Below, in pieces: positions 40,525 to 50,092 of a stretch of 60,927 bases of DNA (position 1 is the first letter of the stretch; each line of letters opens with the position of its first letter). The stretch is from NCBI GenBank assembly GCA_934647305.1, contig CAKUFI010000007.1, positions 1 through 60,927 of the forward strand, written 5' to 3'. The DNA comes from an uncultured Clostridia bacterium. GTDB lineage: Bacteria > Bacillota > Clostridia > Christensenellales > Aristaeellaceae. Under the pieces are notes generated by a model, which was not told the origin of the DNA, did not search any database, and saw only the letters and a list, made by a program, of their open reading frames with translations. Both the position numbers and the translations under genes were made by a program.

Positions 40525-41403
40525 ATGGCCTTTCTTCTGGTGACGCTGCTGGTGGTGCTGTACTCATTCCAATCCCTGTTTCTGAAGCTGTTTTCGGCGA
40601 AGTACCCGGCCGAGAAGAGCGCGCTGGCGAGCACGGTGTTCAACATCAGCTACGGCGCGTTTGCGGGCATTACGACGCTGTGCGCGATGGGCTTCCGCTT
40701 TTCCGCGTCGAAGGTGACGCTGATTTGCGGCCTGGTGAACGCGGTGACGCTGCTGTGCTACAATGTGTCGATGATTCAGGCCAGCCGCAAGGGCTCGTAT
40801 GCCTTTCAGATGATCGCGATGCTGTTCGGCGGCATTGTGGTGCCGATGCTGCACAGCGTGATTTTCCTGGGCGACCGTCTGAGCCTGCTGCAGTGCCTGG
40901 CGGTGGCGCTGATGCTGGTCTCGTTCGTGCTGATGAACCTGCAGGGGCTGTCGCTCAAGGGCAGCGGAAAGAGCTTCCTTTTGTGGTGTCTGGCGCTGTT
41001 CTTCTCGAACGGCCTGTACGGCATCCTGATGAACTATCAGCAGCTGCGCATGAACGGCGCGGAGCGAAACGAGATGATCGTGCTGACCTACCTGGGGATG
41101 GCGGTGCTGTGCGCGCTGTTTCAGGGGGCGAAGGACGCAAAGGGACTGGCGCGCGGGTTCAAGATGCCTGCCCGGCCGCTGATTTTCCTGCTGGCCTGCT
41201 GCCTGTGCGCCACGCTGGCCTCGCACCTGCTGCTCTACGTCCTGACCCTGGTGGACACCACCGTGCTCTACACGATCGACAACGGCGGCGTGCTGGCGCT
41301 GTCGGTGCTCTATTCCTGCGTGCTGTTCCACGAGAAGCTCAACCGGTATCAGATCGCGGGCATCGCGCTGTCCCTGGCCAGCATTATCATGCTGAGCGTA
41401 TAG
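40525..41403 (+). CDS. EamA/DMT-superfamily transporter
   Basis: 292 residues with ten hydrophobic segments in two EamA halves; ribosome binding site AAGGAGGAG. Helix boundaries such as GLVNAVTLLCYNVSMIQASR and TVLYTIDNGGVLALSVLYSC fit drug/metabolite transporters. The position just before the LCP and flippase genes makes a role in precursor or sugar-lipid transport possible, but the substrate is unknown. Confidence 0.83.
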   Translation: MAFLLVTLLVVLYSFQSLFLKLFSAKYPAEKSALASTVFNISYGAFAGITTLCAMGFRFSASKVTLICGLVNAVTLLCYNVSMIQASRKGSYAFQMIAMLFGGIVVPMLHSVIFLGDRLSLLQCLAVALMLVSFVLMNLQGLSLKGSGKSFLLWCLALFFSNGLYGILMNYQQLRMNGAERNEMIVLTYLGMAVLCALFQGAKDAKGLARGFKMPARPLIFLLACCLCATLASHLLLYVLTLVDTTVLYTIDNGGVLALSVLYSCVLFHEKLNRYQIAGIALSLASIIMLSV

Positions 41404-41498
41404 GTTGGAACCGCGGGGCGCGCCCGAGCGTCTAACAGCAAAAGGCTCTTCAAACGACACAGACGGGCGGCCTGCCCGAGGGCTGAGGAGGAATACCC

Positions 41499-42527
41499 AT
41501 GCAGGAAAAGAAAAAGCACGGCGCGCGCAATGCCGTGATCATCATTGTGTGCGTGCTGATCGCGCTGTGCGGCGCGGGCTACTACGCGGCCACGAGCGTG
41601 CTGGGCCGCATGAACCGGGTGAATCCGGGCGATTTCAACTATGTGAAGCCGGAGGACGAGACCTTCGAGACCACGCATCCGGACGCGGCGGCCGAGGGCG
41701 TGGAGAAGCGGGACGCCGACTCGGTAGTCTGGGACAAGGTGGACGCGCTGGACGGCAAGCACGTCATCAACGTCCTGCTCATCGGCCAGGATCGCCGCGA
41801 GGGAGAGACCCGCGCGCGGTCGGACACGATGATCCTGGTGAGCGTGAACACCGAGCGAAAGAGCATCTCGCTGGTGTCGCTGATGCGCGATCTGTACGTG
41901 CAGATCCCCGGCTACAGCGACAACCGCATCAACGCGGCGTACCAGTGGGGCGGCATGGAGCTGCTGGACGAGACGGTGCTGGAAAACTTCGGCGTGGAGG
42001 TGGACGGCAACGTCGAGGCCGACTTTGAGCAGTTCGAGACCATCATCGACATACTGGGCGGCGTGGACGTGGAGATGAGCAAGGGCGAGGCCGAGTACAT
42101 GAAGTACGTCATGGAGAGCGGCGACGTGCAGGAGGGCGAGAATCACTTGAGCGGCAAGCAGGCGCTCGACTTTGCCCGTATGCGCGGGTTGGACGACGAC
42201 TTCCACCGCACCGAGCGCCAGCGCCGCCTGCTGACCCGGCTGGCGGAAAAGCTCCAGTCAGCCAGCGCGCAGCAGCTGCTCGACCTGGTCAACGAGGTGC
42301 TGCCGCACGTGTCCACCGACATGAGCAGCACGCAGATGCTGGGCTACGCGGCCTCGGCGATCCAGGTGTACCTGTCCGGCGCGGAAATCACCACCGGGCG
42401 CATACCGGCCGAGGGCATGTATTCCGACGCGGAGATTCGGGGGATGCAGGTGCTGGTGCCCAACCTGGAGAAGTGCCAGAGCTACCTGTCCGAGCTGATC
42501 TACGGCGCGGCGCAGGCGGAGGAATAA
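41499..42527 (+). CDS. LytR-CpsA-Psr (LCP) family glycopolymer ligase
   Basis: 342 residues. One N-terminal membrane anchor (AVIIIVCVLIALCGAGYYAA) and an extracellular LCP domain at about residues 85-250: INVLLIGQDRREGETRARSD, SLVSLMRDLYVQIPGYSDNR, INAAYQWGGMELL, ALDFARMRGLDDDFHRTERQ. The conserved Arg and Asp residues for pyrophosphate and magnesium binding are there. LCP enzymes transfer lipid-linked polymers to peptidoglycan. It lies 3 bp before the flippase, so it is likely the ligase for the polysaccharide made by this cluster. Confidence 0.92.
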   Translation: MQEKKKHGARNAVIIIVCVLIALCGAGYYAATSVLGRMNRVNPGDFNYVKPEDETFETTHPDAAAEGVEKRDADSVVWDKVDALDGKHVINVLLIGQDRREGETRARSDTMILVSVNTERKSISLVSLMRDLYVQIPGYSDNRINAAYQWGGMELLDETVLENFGVEVDGNVEADFEQFETIIDILGGVDVEMSKGEAEYMKYVMESGDVQEGENHLSGKQALDFARMRGLDDDFHRTERQRRLLTRLAEKLQSASAQQLLDLVNEVLPHVSTDMSSTQMLGYAASAIQVYLSGAEITTGRIPAEGMYSDAEIRGMQVLVPNLEKCQSYLSELIYGAAQAEE

Positions 42528-42530
42528 CCC

Positions 42531-43961
42531 ATGCCGGACAAGGATTCGGGCCGCAAGGCGGTTCGCGCCGGCGTGGGGTACACGATCGGCAACCTGCTGA
42601 TCAAGGGACTGGCGTTTCTGTCCATTCCGATTTTTTCGAACCTGCTGAGCACGGCGGACTACGGCGTGTTCAACACGTATTCGGCGTACATGTCGCTGTT
42701 CACGGTGGTCATCAGCCTGGGACTGCCCTCGAGCATCCGTACGGCGCATTACGACTTTGGCGAGCGGTCGAAGGAGTATATCTCCTGCGGCGCGCTGCTG
42801 ATCGTGATGAACCTGGCGCTGTTTCTGGCGCTGGGGGCGCTGTGCAGGCAGGCGCTGGAGCTCTACGGCGGGCTCAAGCGCAGCCTGGTGTTCCTGGCGG
42901 TGCTCTCCAGCTTCGGGTCGGCGCTTTTGTCCTATTATAACAGTCACCTGTCGATGGAGTACAAAAGCCGCGAGTTTCTGGCGATTTCGTTCTTCTATTC
43001 GTTCAGCAGCATCGCGCTGTCCATCCTGCTGATCTGCACGCATCGGGGCGAGGCGGGGTATTACTGGCGCGCGCTGGGCAACACGCTGCCCATGCTGATG
43101 GTGGCGGGGTATGTGCTGCTTCGCCTGTGGAGGCGGGAGAGGCCGCGCGTGCGGCGGGAGTACGCCAGATACGGCCTGCGCTTCGGCCTGCCGCTGATTC
43201 CGCACGACCTGTCGCGCATTGTGCTGTCCCAGTTTGACCGGATCATGATCGCGCAGTCGGTCGGCGACGCGCAGGCGGGCCTGTTCTCCTTCGCCTGCAA
43301 CCTGGGCCTGCCCATCGAGGTGCTGACCACGTCGATCGACACGGCCTGGTGCCCCTGGCTGTTCGAGCGGCTGCGCGAAGGCGACTATGCACGCATCCGC
43401 AGGCGGGCGTTCGACATCGCGATGCTGATGTCGGTGGGGGCGAGCGCGCTGATGCTGATTTCGCCCGAGCTGATCCGGCTGCTGTCCGCGCCCGGGTACT
43501 GGGAGAGCCGGTATGTCGCGGTGCCGATCGTGCTGTCGATGTACTTCGCGTTTCTGTACATACTGCCCGCGGGCGTGGAGTACTACCTGAAAAAGACCCA
43601 GTACATCGCGGCGGGCACGATGGCGGTGGCGCTCTTAAACGTGCTGCTCAACGCGCTGTGCATTCCCCGGTTCGGGTATGTGGCGGCGGCGTATACGACC
43701 GTGGTCAGCTACGCGCTGTACTACCTGTTTCACACGCTGCTCTCCCGCAGGCTGTTTGGCCGGTGGGTGGTGGAGAGCGGAGGATTGTTCGCGCTGATCG
43801 GGTGCGTGGCGGCGGTGTCGCTGCTGGCGCAGGTCTGCGTGGACGCGTGGATGATCCGCTGGGGAGCGGCGCTCGCGCTGGGCGGAGGCTGCCTGGCCGT
43901 GCTGATCCGGCGCAGGGAGCAGTGGAAGCCTGTACTGCGCGGCCTGCTGGGCAAACAATAA
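42531..43961 (+). CDS. Polysaccharide flippase (Wzx-like, MATE/PST superfamily)
   Basis: 476 residues with about 13 hydrophobic segments. The start (VGYTIGNLLIKGLAFLSIPI, NLLSTADYGVFNTYSAYMSL) is the usual polysaccharide-biosynthesis-protein signature. FDRIMIAQSVGDAQAGLFSF and LPAGVEYYLKKTQYIAAGTM are also typical. It should move lipid-linked repeat units across the membrane. It is tightly packed with the LCP gene upstream and a glycosyltransferase-like gene 18 bp downstream. Confidence 0.9.
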   Translation: MPDKDSGRKAVRAGVGYTIGNLLIKGLAFLSIPIFSNLLSTADYGVFNTYSAYMSLFTVVISLGLPSSIRTAHYDFGERSKEYISCGALLIVMNLALFLALGALCRQALELYGGLKRSLVFLAVLSSFGSALLSYYNSHLSMEYKSREFLAISFFYSFSSIALSILLICTHRGEAGYYWRALGNTLPMLMVAGYVLLRLWRRERPRVRREYARYGLRFGLPLIPHDLSRIVLSQFDRIMIAQSVGDAQAGLFSFACNLGLPIEVLTTSIDTAWCPWLFERLREGDYARIRRRAFDIAMLMSVGASALMLISPELIRLLSAPGYWESRYVAVPIVLSMYFAFLYILPAGVEYYLKKTQYIAAGTMAVALLNVLLNALCIPRFGYVAAAYTTVVSYALYYLFHTLLSRRLFGRWVVESGGLFALIGCVAAVSLLAQVCVDAWMIRWGAALALGGGCLAVLIRRREQWKPVLRGLLGKQ

Positions 43962-43979
43962 CCTGTATTGAGGAATACG

Positions 43980-44987
43980 ATGGATAAGAAGAAAGTGCTG
44001 ATGCTCTGCCCGACCTTTTTCGGCTATCAGAAGGTGATCGCGGAGGGACTGCGGGCGCAGGGCTATGAGGTCGACCTGTACGACGAGCGGCCGGGCAATT
44101 CCTTTGTAATCAAGACCCTGCTGCGCTACCGGCTGCCCCTGCACAGGGCGGTGGTCAGGCGCTACTATGACCGCATCATGGCCGAAAACCGGGACAGGGA
44201 CTATGACTACGTGTTCGTGATCAAGTGCGAATCGATCGATCACGAGCAGATCGAGAAGATGCGCGCGCTCTACCCGCGGGCGAAATTCATACTGTATCTG
44301 TGGGACAGCCTGCGCAACACGCCGGGCGGCCTGGAGAAGCTGGCCGACTACGACAGGGTGCTGACCTTCGATCCGGCGGACGCGGAAAAATACCACCTGC
44401 CGCTGCGGCCGCTGTTCTGCATGAACGGCATCCCGGAGAGGGAGGAGCCGGTCGAGTTTCAGTACGATATCGCCTTCGTGGGTACGGCGCACTCCATCCG
44501 GCCGCGCGTGGTTAAGCAGGTCGAGGCCTTCTGCCGCGAGAAGGGGTACAGGATGTTCTACTACTTCTACTCGCCCCACCCGCTGGTCTACCTGTACTTC
44601 AAGCTGACCAATCCGGACTACCGCTACATTACGAAAAAGGACGTGCACTTTGAATCGTTGTCCTCGCGTGAGGTGCGGGAAATCTACCGACGCAGCCGCT
44701 GCATACTGGACGTGGAGCACGTGCGCCAGTCCGGATTGACCCCGCGCCCGGTGGACATGCTGGGCGTGCGGCGCAAGCTCATTACCACCAACGAGCGGGT
44801 GAAGCAGTTCGACTTCTACCTGCCCGAAAACTACCTCATCATTGACCGCGACCACCCCGTGATCGACGAGGCCTTCCTCAAGAGTCCCTATCGCGAGGTC
44901 GACCCCGCCATCACCCGACGCTACACGCTCGACGCGTTCCTGCGGGAAATCTTCGAGGAGGGGACGTTCGAGAGGCGGCTTTTCTGA
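43980..44987 (+). CDS. CgeB-like / capsule-type glycosyltransferase family protein
   Basis: 335 residues. The N-terminal half looks like a GT-B Rossmann domain (KKVLMLCPTFFGYQKVIAEG, YVFVIKCESIDHEQIEKMRA, KFILYLWDSLRNTPGGLEKL) and the C-terminal part contains CILDVEHVRQSGLTPRPVDM and KLITTNERVKQFDFYLPENY, common in capsular polysaccharide biosynthesis proteins. Exact sugar unknown. The last eight residues (GTFERRLF) and the stop are read from half of an R4 hairpin, and C hairpin CCGGGC-AGT-GCCCGG begins directly after the stop. Confidence 0.75.
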   Translation: MDKKKVLMLCPTFFGYQKVIAEGLRAQGYEVDLYDERPGNSFVIKTLLRYRLPLHRAVVRRYYDRIMAENRDRDYDYVFVIKCESIDHEQIEKMRALYPRAKFILYLWDSLRNTPGGLEKLADYDRVLTFDPADAEKYHLPLRPLFCMNGIPEREEPVEFQYDIAFVGTAHSIRPRVVKQVEAFCREKGYRMFYYFYSPHPLVYLYFKLTNPDYRYITKKDVHFESLSSREVREIYRRSRCILDVEHVRQSGLTPRPVDMLGVRRKLITTNERVKQFDFYLPENYLIIDRDHPVIDEAFLKSPYREVDPAITRRYTLDAFLREIFEEGTFERRLF

Positions 44988-45265
44988 CCGGGCAGTGCCC
45001 GGCCCCGTCTGCTGCCGCCGACCGGAAAGAGGTGTGGTGCGGCGAGAGGGCATTTACGGCCGCGCGGTGTGCTGGGCACCTCCCTAGACTTGAAAACACC
45101 TGAAAGAGGACATTGGTTCTGAAGCGATGCGGTTCTTGTATGTGGGGGAAGCAAAGCGCGATCATTCGGGGAATTACATGACTTCCACATTGTTGCTGCG
45201 TGGATCAGAGTGCTTTTCGGGAGAGCTCGAGAGGGGCTTTTCTCAGAAAAGCCGCCTCTCGAACG
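44964..45265 (+). repeat. Half R4, C hairpin and a complete R4 between glycosyltransferase genes
   Basis: Half R4 at 44964-44987, C hairpin 44988-45002. After about 150 bp with no other recognisable module comes an R4 copy with the conserved GGATCAGAGTGCTTTTCGGG lead and hairpin 45228-45261 (CGAGAGGGGCTTTTCT with AGAAAAGCCGCCTCTCG). Confidence 0.8.
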
Positions 45266-45286
45266 TAACTTTTGAAAGGAATCGAA

Positions 45287-46219
45287 ATGTACAAGACGGA
45301 CGCGGTGGCCATACTGCTGGCCACGTATCAGGGGGAAAGGTACCTGCGGGCGCAGCTGGATTCGCTGCTTGGGCAGAGTGAGGCCGGATGGAAGGTGTTT
45401 GCGCACGACGACGGCTCGAAGGACGGGACGGCAGCGATACTGCGCGAGTACGCCGCGCGCGACCCGGAGCGCTTCTGCCTGATCGAGGGCGCGGGCACCG
45501 GCGGGGCGAAGAACAACTTCCTGTTCCTGACCGGGCAGGTCGAGGCGAGCTACTACATGTACTGCGACCAGGACGACGTGTGGCTGCCCGACAAGGCGGA
45601 GGTCACCCTGCGCGCGATGAAGGAGCTTGAGCGGGAGCAGGGGAGAGACCGCCCCTGCCTGGTGCATACCGAGCTGAAGGTCGTGGACGCGTCGCTTCGG
45701 GAGATCTGCCCGAGGCTGAGCGAGTATCAGGGCATCGAGCCGGGGAAGCTGACGCTGGGCAGGCTGCTGGCGCAGAACACGGTCACCGGCTGCACGATGA
45801 TGATTAACCGGGCCCTGCGGAACGCGATGACGGCCTGCGCCGAGCCGGAGGCCATCCGCATGCACGACTGGTGGGCGGCGCTGATCGCGATGCGGTTCGG
45901 CGCGCTGCGGTTTTTGCCCGAGGCGACGATACTCTATCGCCAGCACGGGGACAACAGCGTGGGCGCGCAGCGGACGAAGGGACTGGGCGGCCTGCTCAAA
46001 AAGGCACTGGATACCCGCGCCATCCGCGAGAGCATCCAGGCAACGCGGGCGCAGGCGCAGGCCTTCGCGAAGGCGTTCGACCTGCCCGAGAGCGACCTGA
46101 TCGCGCAGTACGGACATCTGGGCAGCCTGAGCAGGCTCAAAAGACTGCGGTTCTGCCGGGAGAACGGGATTCGCCGGAGCCGGGCGATTGAAAATCTGGC
46201 CTTTTGGATCTACGGCTAG
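45287..46219 (+). CDS. Family 2 glycosyltransferase (rhamnosyltransferase-like)
   Basis: 310 residues from ATG 45287 (GAAAGGAATCGAA upstream). GT-A motifs: VAILLATYQGERYLRAQLDS, FAHDDGSKDGTAAILREYA, then YYMYCDQDDVWLPDK (the DxD equivalent), TVTGCTMMINRALRN and HDWWAALIAM. The arrangement is that of RfbF/RgpB-type rhamnosyltransferases, in agreement with the dTDP-rhamnose genes downstream. Acceptor unknown. Confidence 0.9.
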   Translation: MYKTDAVAILLATYQGERYLRAQLDSLLGQSEAGWKVFAHDDGSKDGTAAILREYAARDPERFCLIEGAGTGGAKNNFLFLTGQVEASYYMYCDQDDVWLPDKAEVTLRAMKELEREQGRDRPCLVHTELKVVDASLREICPRLSEYQGIEPGKLTLGRLLAQNTVTGCTMMINRALRNAMTACAEPEAIRMHDWWAALIAMRFGALRFLPEATILYRQHGDNSVGAQRTKGLGGLLKKALDTRAIRESIQATRAQAQAFAKAFDLPESDLIAQYGHLGSLSRLKRLRFCRENGIRRSRAIENLAFWIYG

Positions 46220-46227
46220 GAGGATAT

Positions 46228-47043
46228 ATGGAGACGGAGCTTTTTGCGCTGGTCGTGCTGTACAATAAAACCTGCGCGGGCAGCGCGACCTGCCGGGCGC
46301 TGGCGACCCTTCAGGACGACGTGGCCGTGCTGATTTACGACAACAGCACGCGCGATTACGGCAACCGCGCCTGGTGCGAGGGCAAGGGTTGGGAGTACCT
46401 GGGCGGGACGGGCAACAGGGGACTGTCCGCGGCCTACAACGCCTGTATCGACCGGCTGAAGTCACGCAATGAGTCGGGGTATCTGTGCCTGCTGGACGAT
46501 GACACCGCCCTGACCGGGGAGTACTTTACGGCGCTGCGGAAGGCGGCGGCCGAGCACCCGGAGGCGGGAATTCTTGTGCCGAAGATTTACTCGGGCGGCA
46601 GGCTGCTTTCGCCCTGCCGGAAGGTGGGGGCGAGGGCACGCTCGTTTGCGGACGAGGCGGCGCTGCTGGCTGCGCCGAGGGAGACCTGGTCGGCGATCAA
46701 CAGCGGCATGGCGGTTTCGCTGCGGCTGTTTGACAATTACCGCTACGACGAGCGCATCTTCCTGGACGGGGTGGATCACCGGTTCGTCGAGGATATGCGC
46801 CAGAGGGGCGAGCTGCTCACGCTGATCGACTATACCTGTGAGCAGGCCTTTTCAGGCCGCGAACGCCCGCCGCTTTCCGGAGCGCTTAACCGCTTTTCGA
46901 TCTTCGCGCGGGACGAGGCCTATATCCTGCGCGGAAGGAAGACCGATTTCTGGCGCGTGGCGGGCAGGCGGGCGCTGAAGCTGACCGTGCAGTACCGCAC
47001 GACCGCCTTTTTGAAGGTACTGGTCATGGCGGGGAAAACATAA
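46228..47043 (+). CDS. Family 2 glycosyltransferase
   Basis: 271 residues from ATG 46228 (AGGAGGATAT upstream, 8 bp after the previous stop). LFALVVLYNKTCAGSATCRA, VLIYDNSTRDYGN, GGTGNRGLSAAYNACIDRL and LCLLDDDTALTGEYF (acidic DDD) are GT-A motifs of the same rhamnosyltransferase type. It ends with a hydrophobic/basic stretch (RRALKLTVQYRTTAFLKVLV) that could touch the membrane. Confidence 0.87.
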   Translation: METELFALVVLYNKTCAGSATCRALATLQDDVAVLIYDNSTRDYGNRAWCEGKGWEYLGGTGNRGLSAAYNACIDRLKSRNESGYLCLLDDDTALTGEYFTALRKAAAEHPEAGILVPKIYSGGRLLSPCRKVGARARSFADEAALLAAPRETWSAINSGMAVSLRLFDNYRYDERIFLDGVDHRFVEDMRQRGELLTLIDYTCEQAFSGRERPPLSGALNRFSIFARDEAYILRGRKTDFWRVAGRRALKLTVQYRTTAFLKVLVMAGKT

Positions 47044-47065
47044 ATGCTTGTCTAAAGGAGAAACC

Positions 47066-48445
47066 ATGTCAAATCGCTTTCTTGAAAAAACGGACAGACT
47101 CGGCTTCAGCCTTCTGATGACCTTTGTGGCTGAGTGTACGCTGGGCAGCAGCGGACGCTGGCTGGTGATTGGCGGCGTGAGCATCCGCATGCTGCTGTTC
47201 GCGCTGTGCTTTGTCGCGACGCTGCCCGCGCTGTGCAGCCGTCTGAGGCAGACGATGCGCCGGCCGCACGTGGCGCTGGCGATTCTTTTTGGAATGGACC
47301 TGGCCGCGATGGCGGTCGTGGGCTGGCGGCATGGAAACGCCCTGGCCTTTGTCAAGGCCGACGTGACCTCGTTTCTGACGCTGGCGCTGCTGCCGGGATT
47401 CCTGGCCACGGTGAACACGAAAAAGCGCGTGGAGAGGCTGATGGACTGCCTGTTCGTCTCTGCCTGCGCGCTGGCGCTGGTGACGGCGATAACGCATTAC
47501 GCGCTGGCCTTCCTGACGGACGAGCAGACCGCCGCGCTGAGCGAGTGGCTGACCAGTACCAGCATGGGCGGCCTGTTCACGCTGACTACCGGCGTGCAGC
47601 GGGTGTACTTCAGAAGCCAGATGTTCCTGCAGGTCGCAATGCTGCTGGGTGCGTACCGAATCCCCCGGTCGAGCGGCAGAGTGCGCGCAGCGCTGTACCT
47701 GTGCGAGGGCCTGCTGCTGTTTGCCTGCATACTCTCCTACACGCGCGGCTTCTGGCTGGGACTGGCGATTTCGGCCTGTCTGCTGCTGATATTCGACGCG
47801 CGGGAGATCGGGACGTATCTGAAGGCGCTGGGCGCGGGTGCGGTTGTGTTCTGCGCGCTGATGCTGGTCTCCTGGGCGGCATACGGCGCGCCGAAGGCGG
47901 CGGTTGAGATCGTGCACCGGTTTGACCCCAACCTGATCGTGCTCTCGAGCGAGGTCAGGCAGGAGGACAAGGCGACCGTCTCTCCCCAGCAATCGCCCGC
48001 CCCCTCCGGCCAGGAAACGATTTCAAAGGAAAACCGCATCGCCGTGGAGCTGCGCGAGCAGAGCCTGCGCGGGGCGTACGCGGAGATTGCCAGGCATCCC
48101 CTGCTGGGCGCGGGTCTGGGCAAAAATCTGGACGACATCCGCGCGGACGGCAAGATCGAGTATACCTATCTGGATGTGCTGATGAAGATGGGGGCGGTGG
48201 GCCTTGTGCTGTTCCTGCTGACCTTCTTCTGGCCGGTGCTCGAGTACCTGATCGCCTGGGCGCGCGGACTGAAGAAGTGGATCGATGCGCCTGAACGGCT
48301 GCTGCTGGCCACGATGACGGCGGGATACCTGGGCGTGGCGATCACCAGCGCGGTGAATCCGTTCCTGACCAACCCGATGGGAATCATGCTGCTGATGCTG
48401 CTCTCGGCGGCCATGCAGTGTTACCTGAAAAAGGAGGAGCGCTGA
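47066..48445 (+). CDS. O-antigen ligase / Wzy-type polymerase
   Basis: 459 residues with about ten to twelve hydrophobic segments and one large extracellular loop (residues about 285-350, rich in Gln/Ser: KATVSPQQSPAPSGQET). The motif AEIARHPLLGAGLGKN after the loop is characteristic of the O-antigen ligase/polymerase superfamily. Probably polymerises repeat units after Wzx export. It lies between glycosyltransferases and rmlA, 3 bp before the latter. Confidence 0.87.
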   Translation: MSNRFLEKTDRLGFSLLMTFVAECTLGSSGRWLVIGGVSIRMLLFALCFVATLPALCSRLRQTMRRPHVALAILFGMDLAAMAVVGWRHGNALAFVKADVTSFLTLALLPGFLATVNTKKRVERLMDCLFVSACALALVTAITHYALAFLTDEQTAALSEWLTSTSMGGLFTLTTGVQRVYFRSQMFLQVAMLLGAYRIPRSSGRVRAALYLCEGLLLFACILSYTRGFWLGLAISACLLLIFDAREIGTYLKALGAGAVVFCALMLVSWAAYGAPKAAVEIVHRFDPNLIVLSSEVRQEDKATVSPQQSPAPSGQETISKENRIAVELREQSLRGAYAEIARHPLLGAGLGKNLDDIRADGKIEYTYLDVLMKMGAVGLVLFLLTFFWPVLEYLIAWARGLKKWIDAPERLLLATMTAGYLGVAITSAVNPFLTNPMGIMLLMLLSAAMQCYLKKEER

Positions 48446-48448
48446 GCG

Positions 48449-49336
48449 ATGAAGGGCATTATTCTGGCAGGCGGGTCGGGCACGCGGCTGCACCCGCTGA
48501 CGACGGTGGTTTCCAAGCAGCTGCTGCCGGTGTACGACAAGCCGATGATCTACTACCCGCTTTCCACGCTTATGCTCGCGGGCATACGGGACGTGCTGAT
48601 TATCTCCACGCCCGAGGATACGCCGAGGTTTGAGCAGCTGCTGGGCAGCGGGGCGCAGTTCGGCGTGCGGCTGAGGTACGCCGTGCAGCCCTCGCCCGAC
48701 GGGCTGGCGCAGGCATTTCTGATCGGGCGCGAGTTCATCGGCGATGACGCGTGTGCCATGGTGCTGGGCGACAACATCTTCTACGGAAGCGGCCTGCGCA
48801 AAAAGCTGCTCGCGGCGGCGGCGCGCGCCCAGGAGGAGAACCGCGCGACCGTGTTCGGCTACTACGTGCCTGACCCGGAGCGCTTCGGCGTGGTCGAGTT
48901 CGACGAAAACGGGCGCGTGTGCTCGATTGAGGAAAAGCCGGCCGAGCCCAAGTCCAGCTATGCCGTGACCGGGCTGTACTTCTATCCCGCGGGCGTGGCG
49001 GCGATGGCCGATCAGGTCAGGCCCTCCGCGCGCGGCGAGCTGGAAATTACCTCGCTCAACCAGCTGTACCTGGGCGAGGACAGGCTCTCCGTCGAGCTGC
49101 TGGGGCGCGGGTACGCCTGGCTCGACACGGGCACGTTCGACAGCCTGATCGAGGCGGGCGATTTCGTGCGCATGGTGCAGACGCGACAGGGCATCGAGAT
49201 CTCCGCGCCCGAGGAAATCGCCTACATCAACGGCTGGATCGAGCAGCAGCAGCTCCGCCAGAGCGCTGAAAAATACGCCAAGTCGCCCTATGGCAGGCAT
49301 CTGCTGCGCGTCGCCGACGGCAAGATCCGCTACTAG
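48449..49336 (+). CDS. rfbA: Glucose-1-phosphate thymidylyltransferase
   Basis: 295 residues. MKGIILAGGSGTRLHPLTTV, SKQLLPVYDKPMIYYPLSTL, MLAGIRDVLIIST, LGDNIFYGSGL, VVEFDENGRVCSIEEKP and YAWLDTGTFDSLIEA are RmlA blocks. It makes dTDP-glucose, the first step to dTDP-L-rhamnose. Although the other three genes follow in the same direction, repeat arrays of about 755 and 930 bp now separate rmlA from rmlB and rmlD from rmlC. Confidence 0.96.
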   Translation: MKGIILAGGSGTRLHPLTTVVSKQLLPVYDKPMIYYPLSTLMLAGIRDVLIISTPEDTPRFEQLLGSGAQFGVRLRYAVQPSPDGLAQAFLIGREFIGDDACAMVLGDNIFYGSGLRKKLLAAAARAQEENRATVFGYYVPDPERFGVVEFDENGRVCSIEEKPAEPKSSYAVTGLYFYPAGVAAMADQVRPSARGELEITSLNQLYLGEDRLSVELLGRGYAWLDTGTFDSLIEAGDFVRMVQTRQGIEISAPEEIAYINGWIEQQQLRQSAEKYAKSPYGRHLLRVADGKIRY

Positions 49337-49344
49337 CCGGGGCG

Positions 49345-50070
49345 GCAGGGTCGGCAGTGCCGACAGCCGGTTGCTGCCGCGGATTCTGGCGACGACCATT
49401 GACCGCCACCGGGCAGTGCCCGGTCCCACCTGCTGCCGCGGGGACCAAGCAATATAGCGGGAATTCCAACGCATTCCACCATCCAGGGAAAAGCGGCCAA
49501 GGTCTGCGAATTTCCGGAATTCTCCGGAAATCACAGGTCGGCGTTTCCGGCCGGGCAGTGCCGACTGCCACTGGCTGCCGCGGGGGCCGCATGAATCTGT
49601 CGGCCATAGATTGGGGCCTCAGGATTCTCCGTTTGCGGAAGACCTGGGGGACTGCCCCACAAGGGCGACGAACGCCTCGCAGGAAGCGCTACCTTGCGCC
49701 GCCACCCCGCCTGCCTCACGAAAGCGCCTTTTTGCGCTTCACCCACGCTTCGCCCGAGGCAGTTGTCAGCTGCTAATCTCGTGGTTCAGTTGGATGCGCC
49801 CCGTCTCCTTCCGACCACCAAAAGCTGGTTTGATCGGAACGTATCCCTCTCAGAACGCACCCACGGGACCGCGTTAGAAAGGGTAAGGGGCCGGGCAGTG
49901 CCCGGTTCCACTTGCTGCCGCGGGGGCCACGCAACGCAGGCATAGGACAGGCGTCGCAAGCTCCCCTGGTCCCTTTGGCGGCCGCAGCCGTTGCTGCATC
50001 GCGCACAGCACATGAGGCTGCTGCCTCTAACTGAGCAGCCTGAGCCTGAACACAAATGACAGCCTCTCGA
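49345..50070 (+). repeat. Repeat array between rmlA and rmlB
   Basis: C GTCGGC-AGT-GCCGAC (49350-49364), C CCGGGC-AGT-GCCCGG, a disrupted A/B pair (AATTTCCGG with CCGGAAAT near 49510-49530), A with GAATCTGTCGGC/GCCTCAGGATTC (49591-49625), CTGCCCCACAAGGGCGACGA, R2 copy c (49699-49988) and a last piece CAGCCTCTCGAACGTATC like the end of R4, 15 nt before the rmlB site AAAGGAGG. Confidence 0.83.
49699..49988 (+). repeat. R2 copy c
   Basis: Full-length R2 with core CTAATCTCGTGGTTCAGTTG and the C-hairpin-containing 3' version as in copies b and f. Confidence 0.8.
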
Positions 50071-50092
50071 ACGTATCAAAGGAGGAATCGAT

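Noticed and set aside
49699..49988. R2 as a group II intron or known riboswitch
   Set aside because: No domain V-like hairpin, no reverse transcriptase, and placement is not tied to a class of downstream genes.
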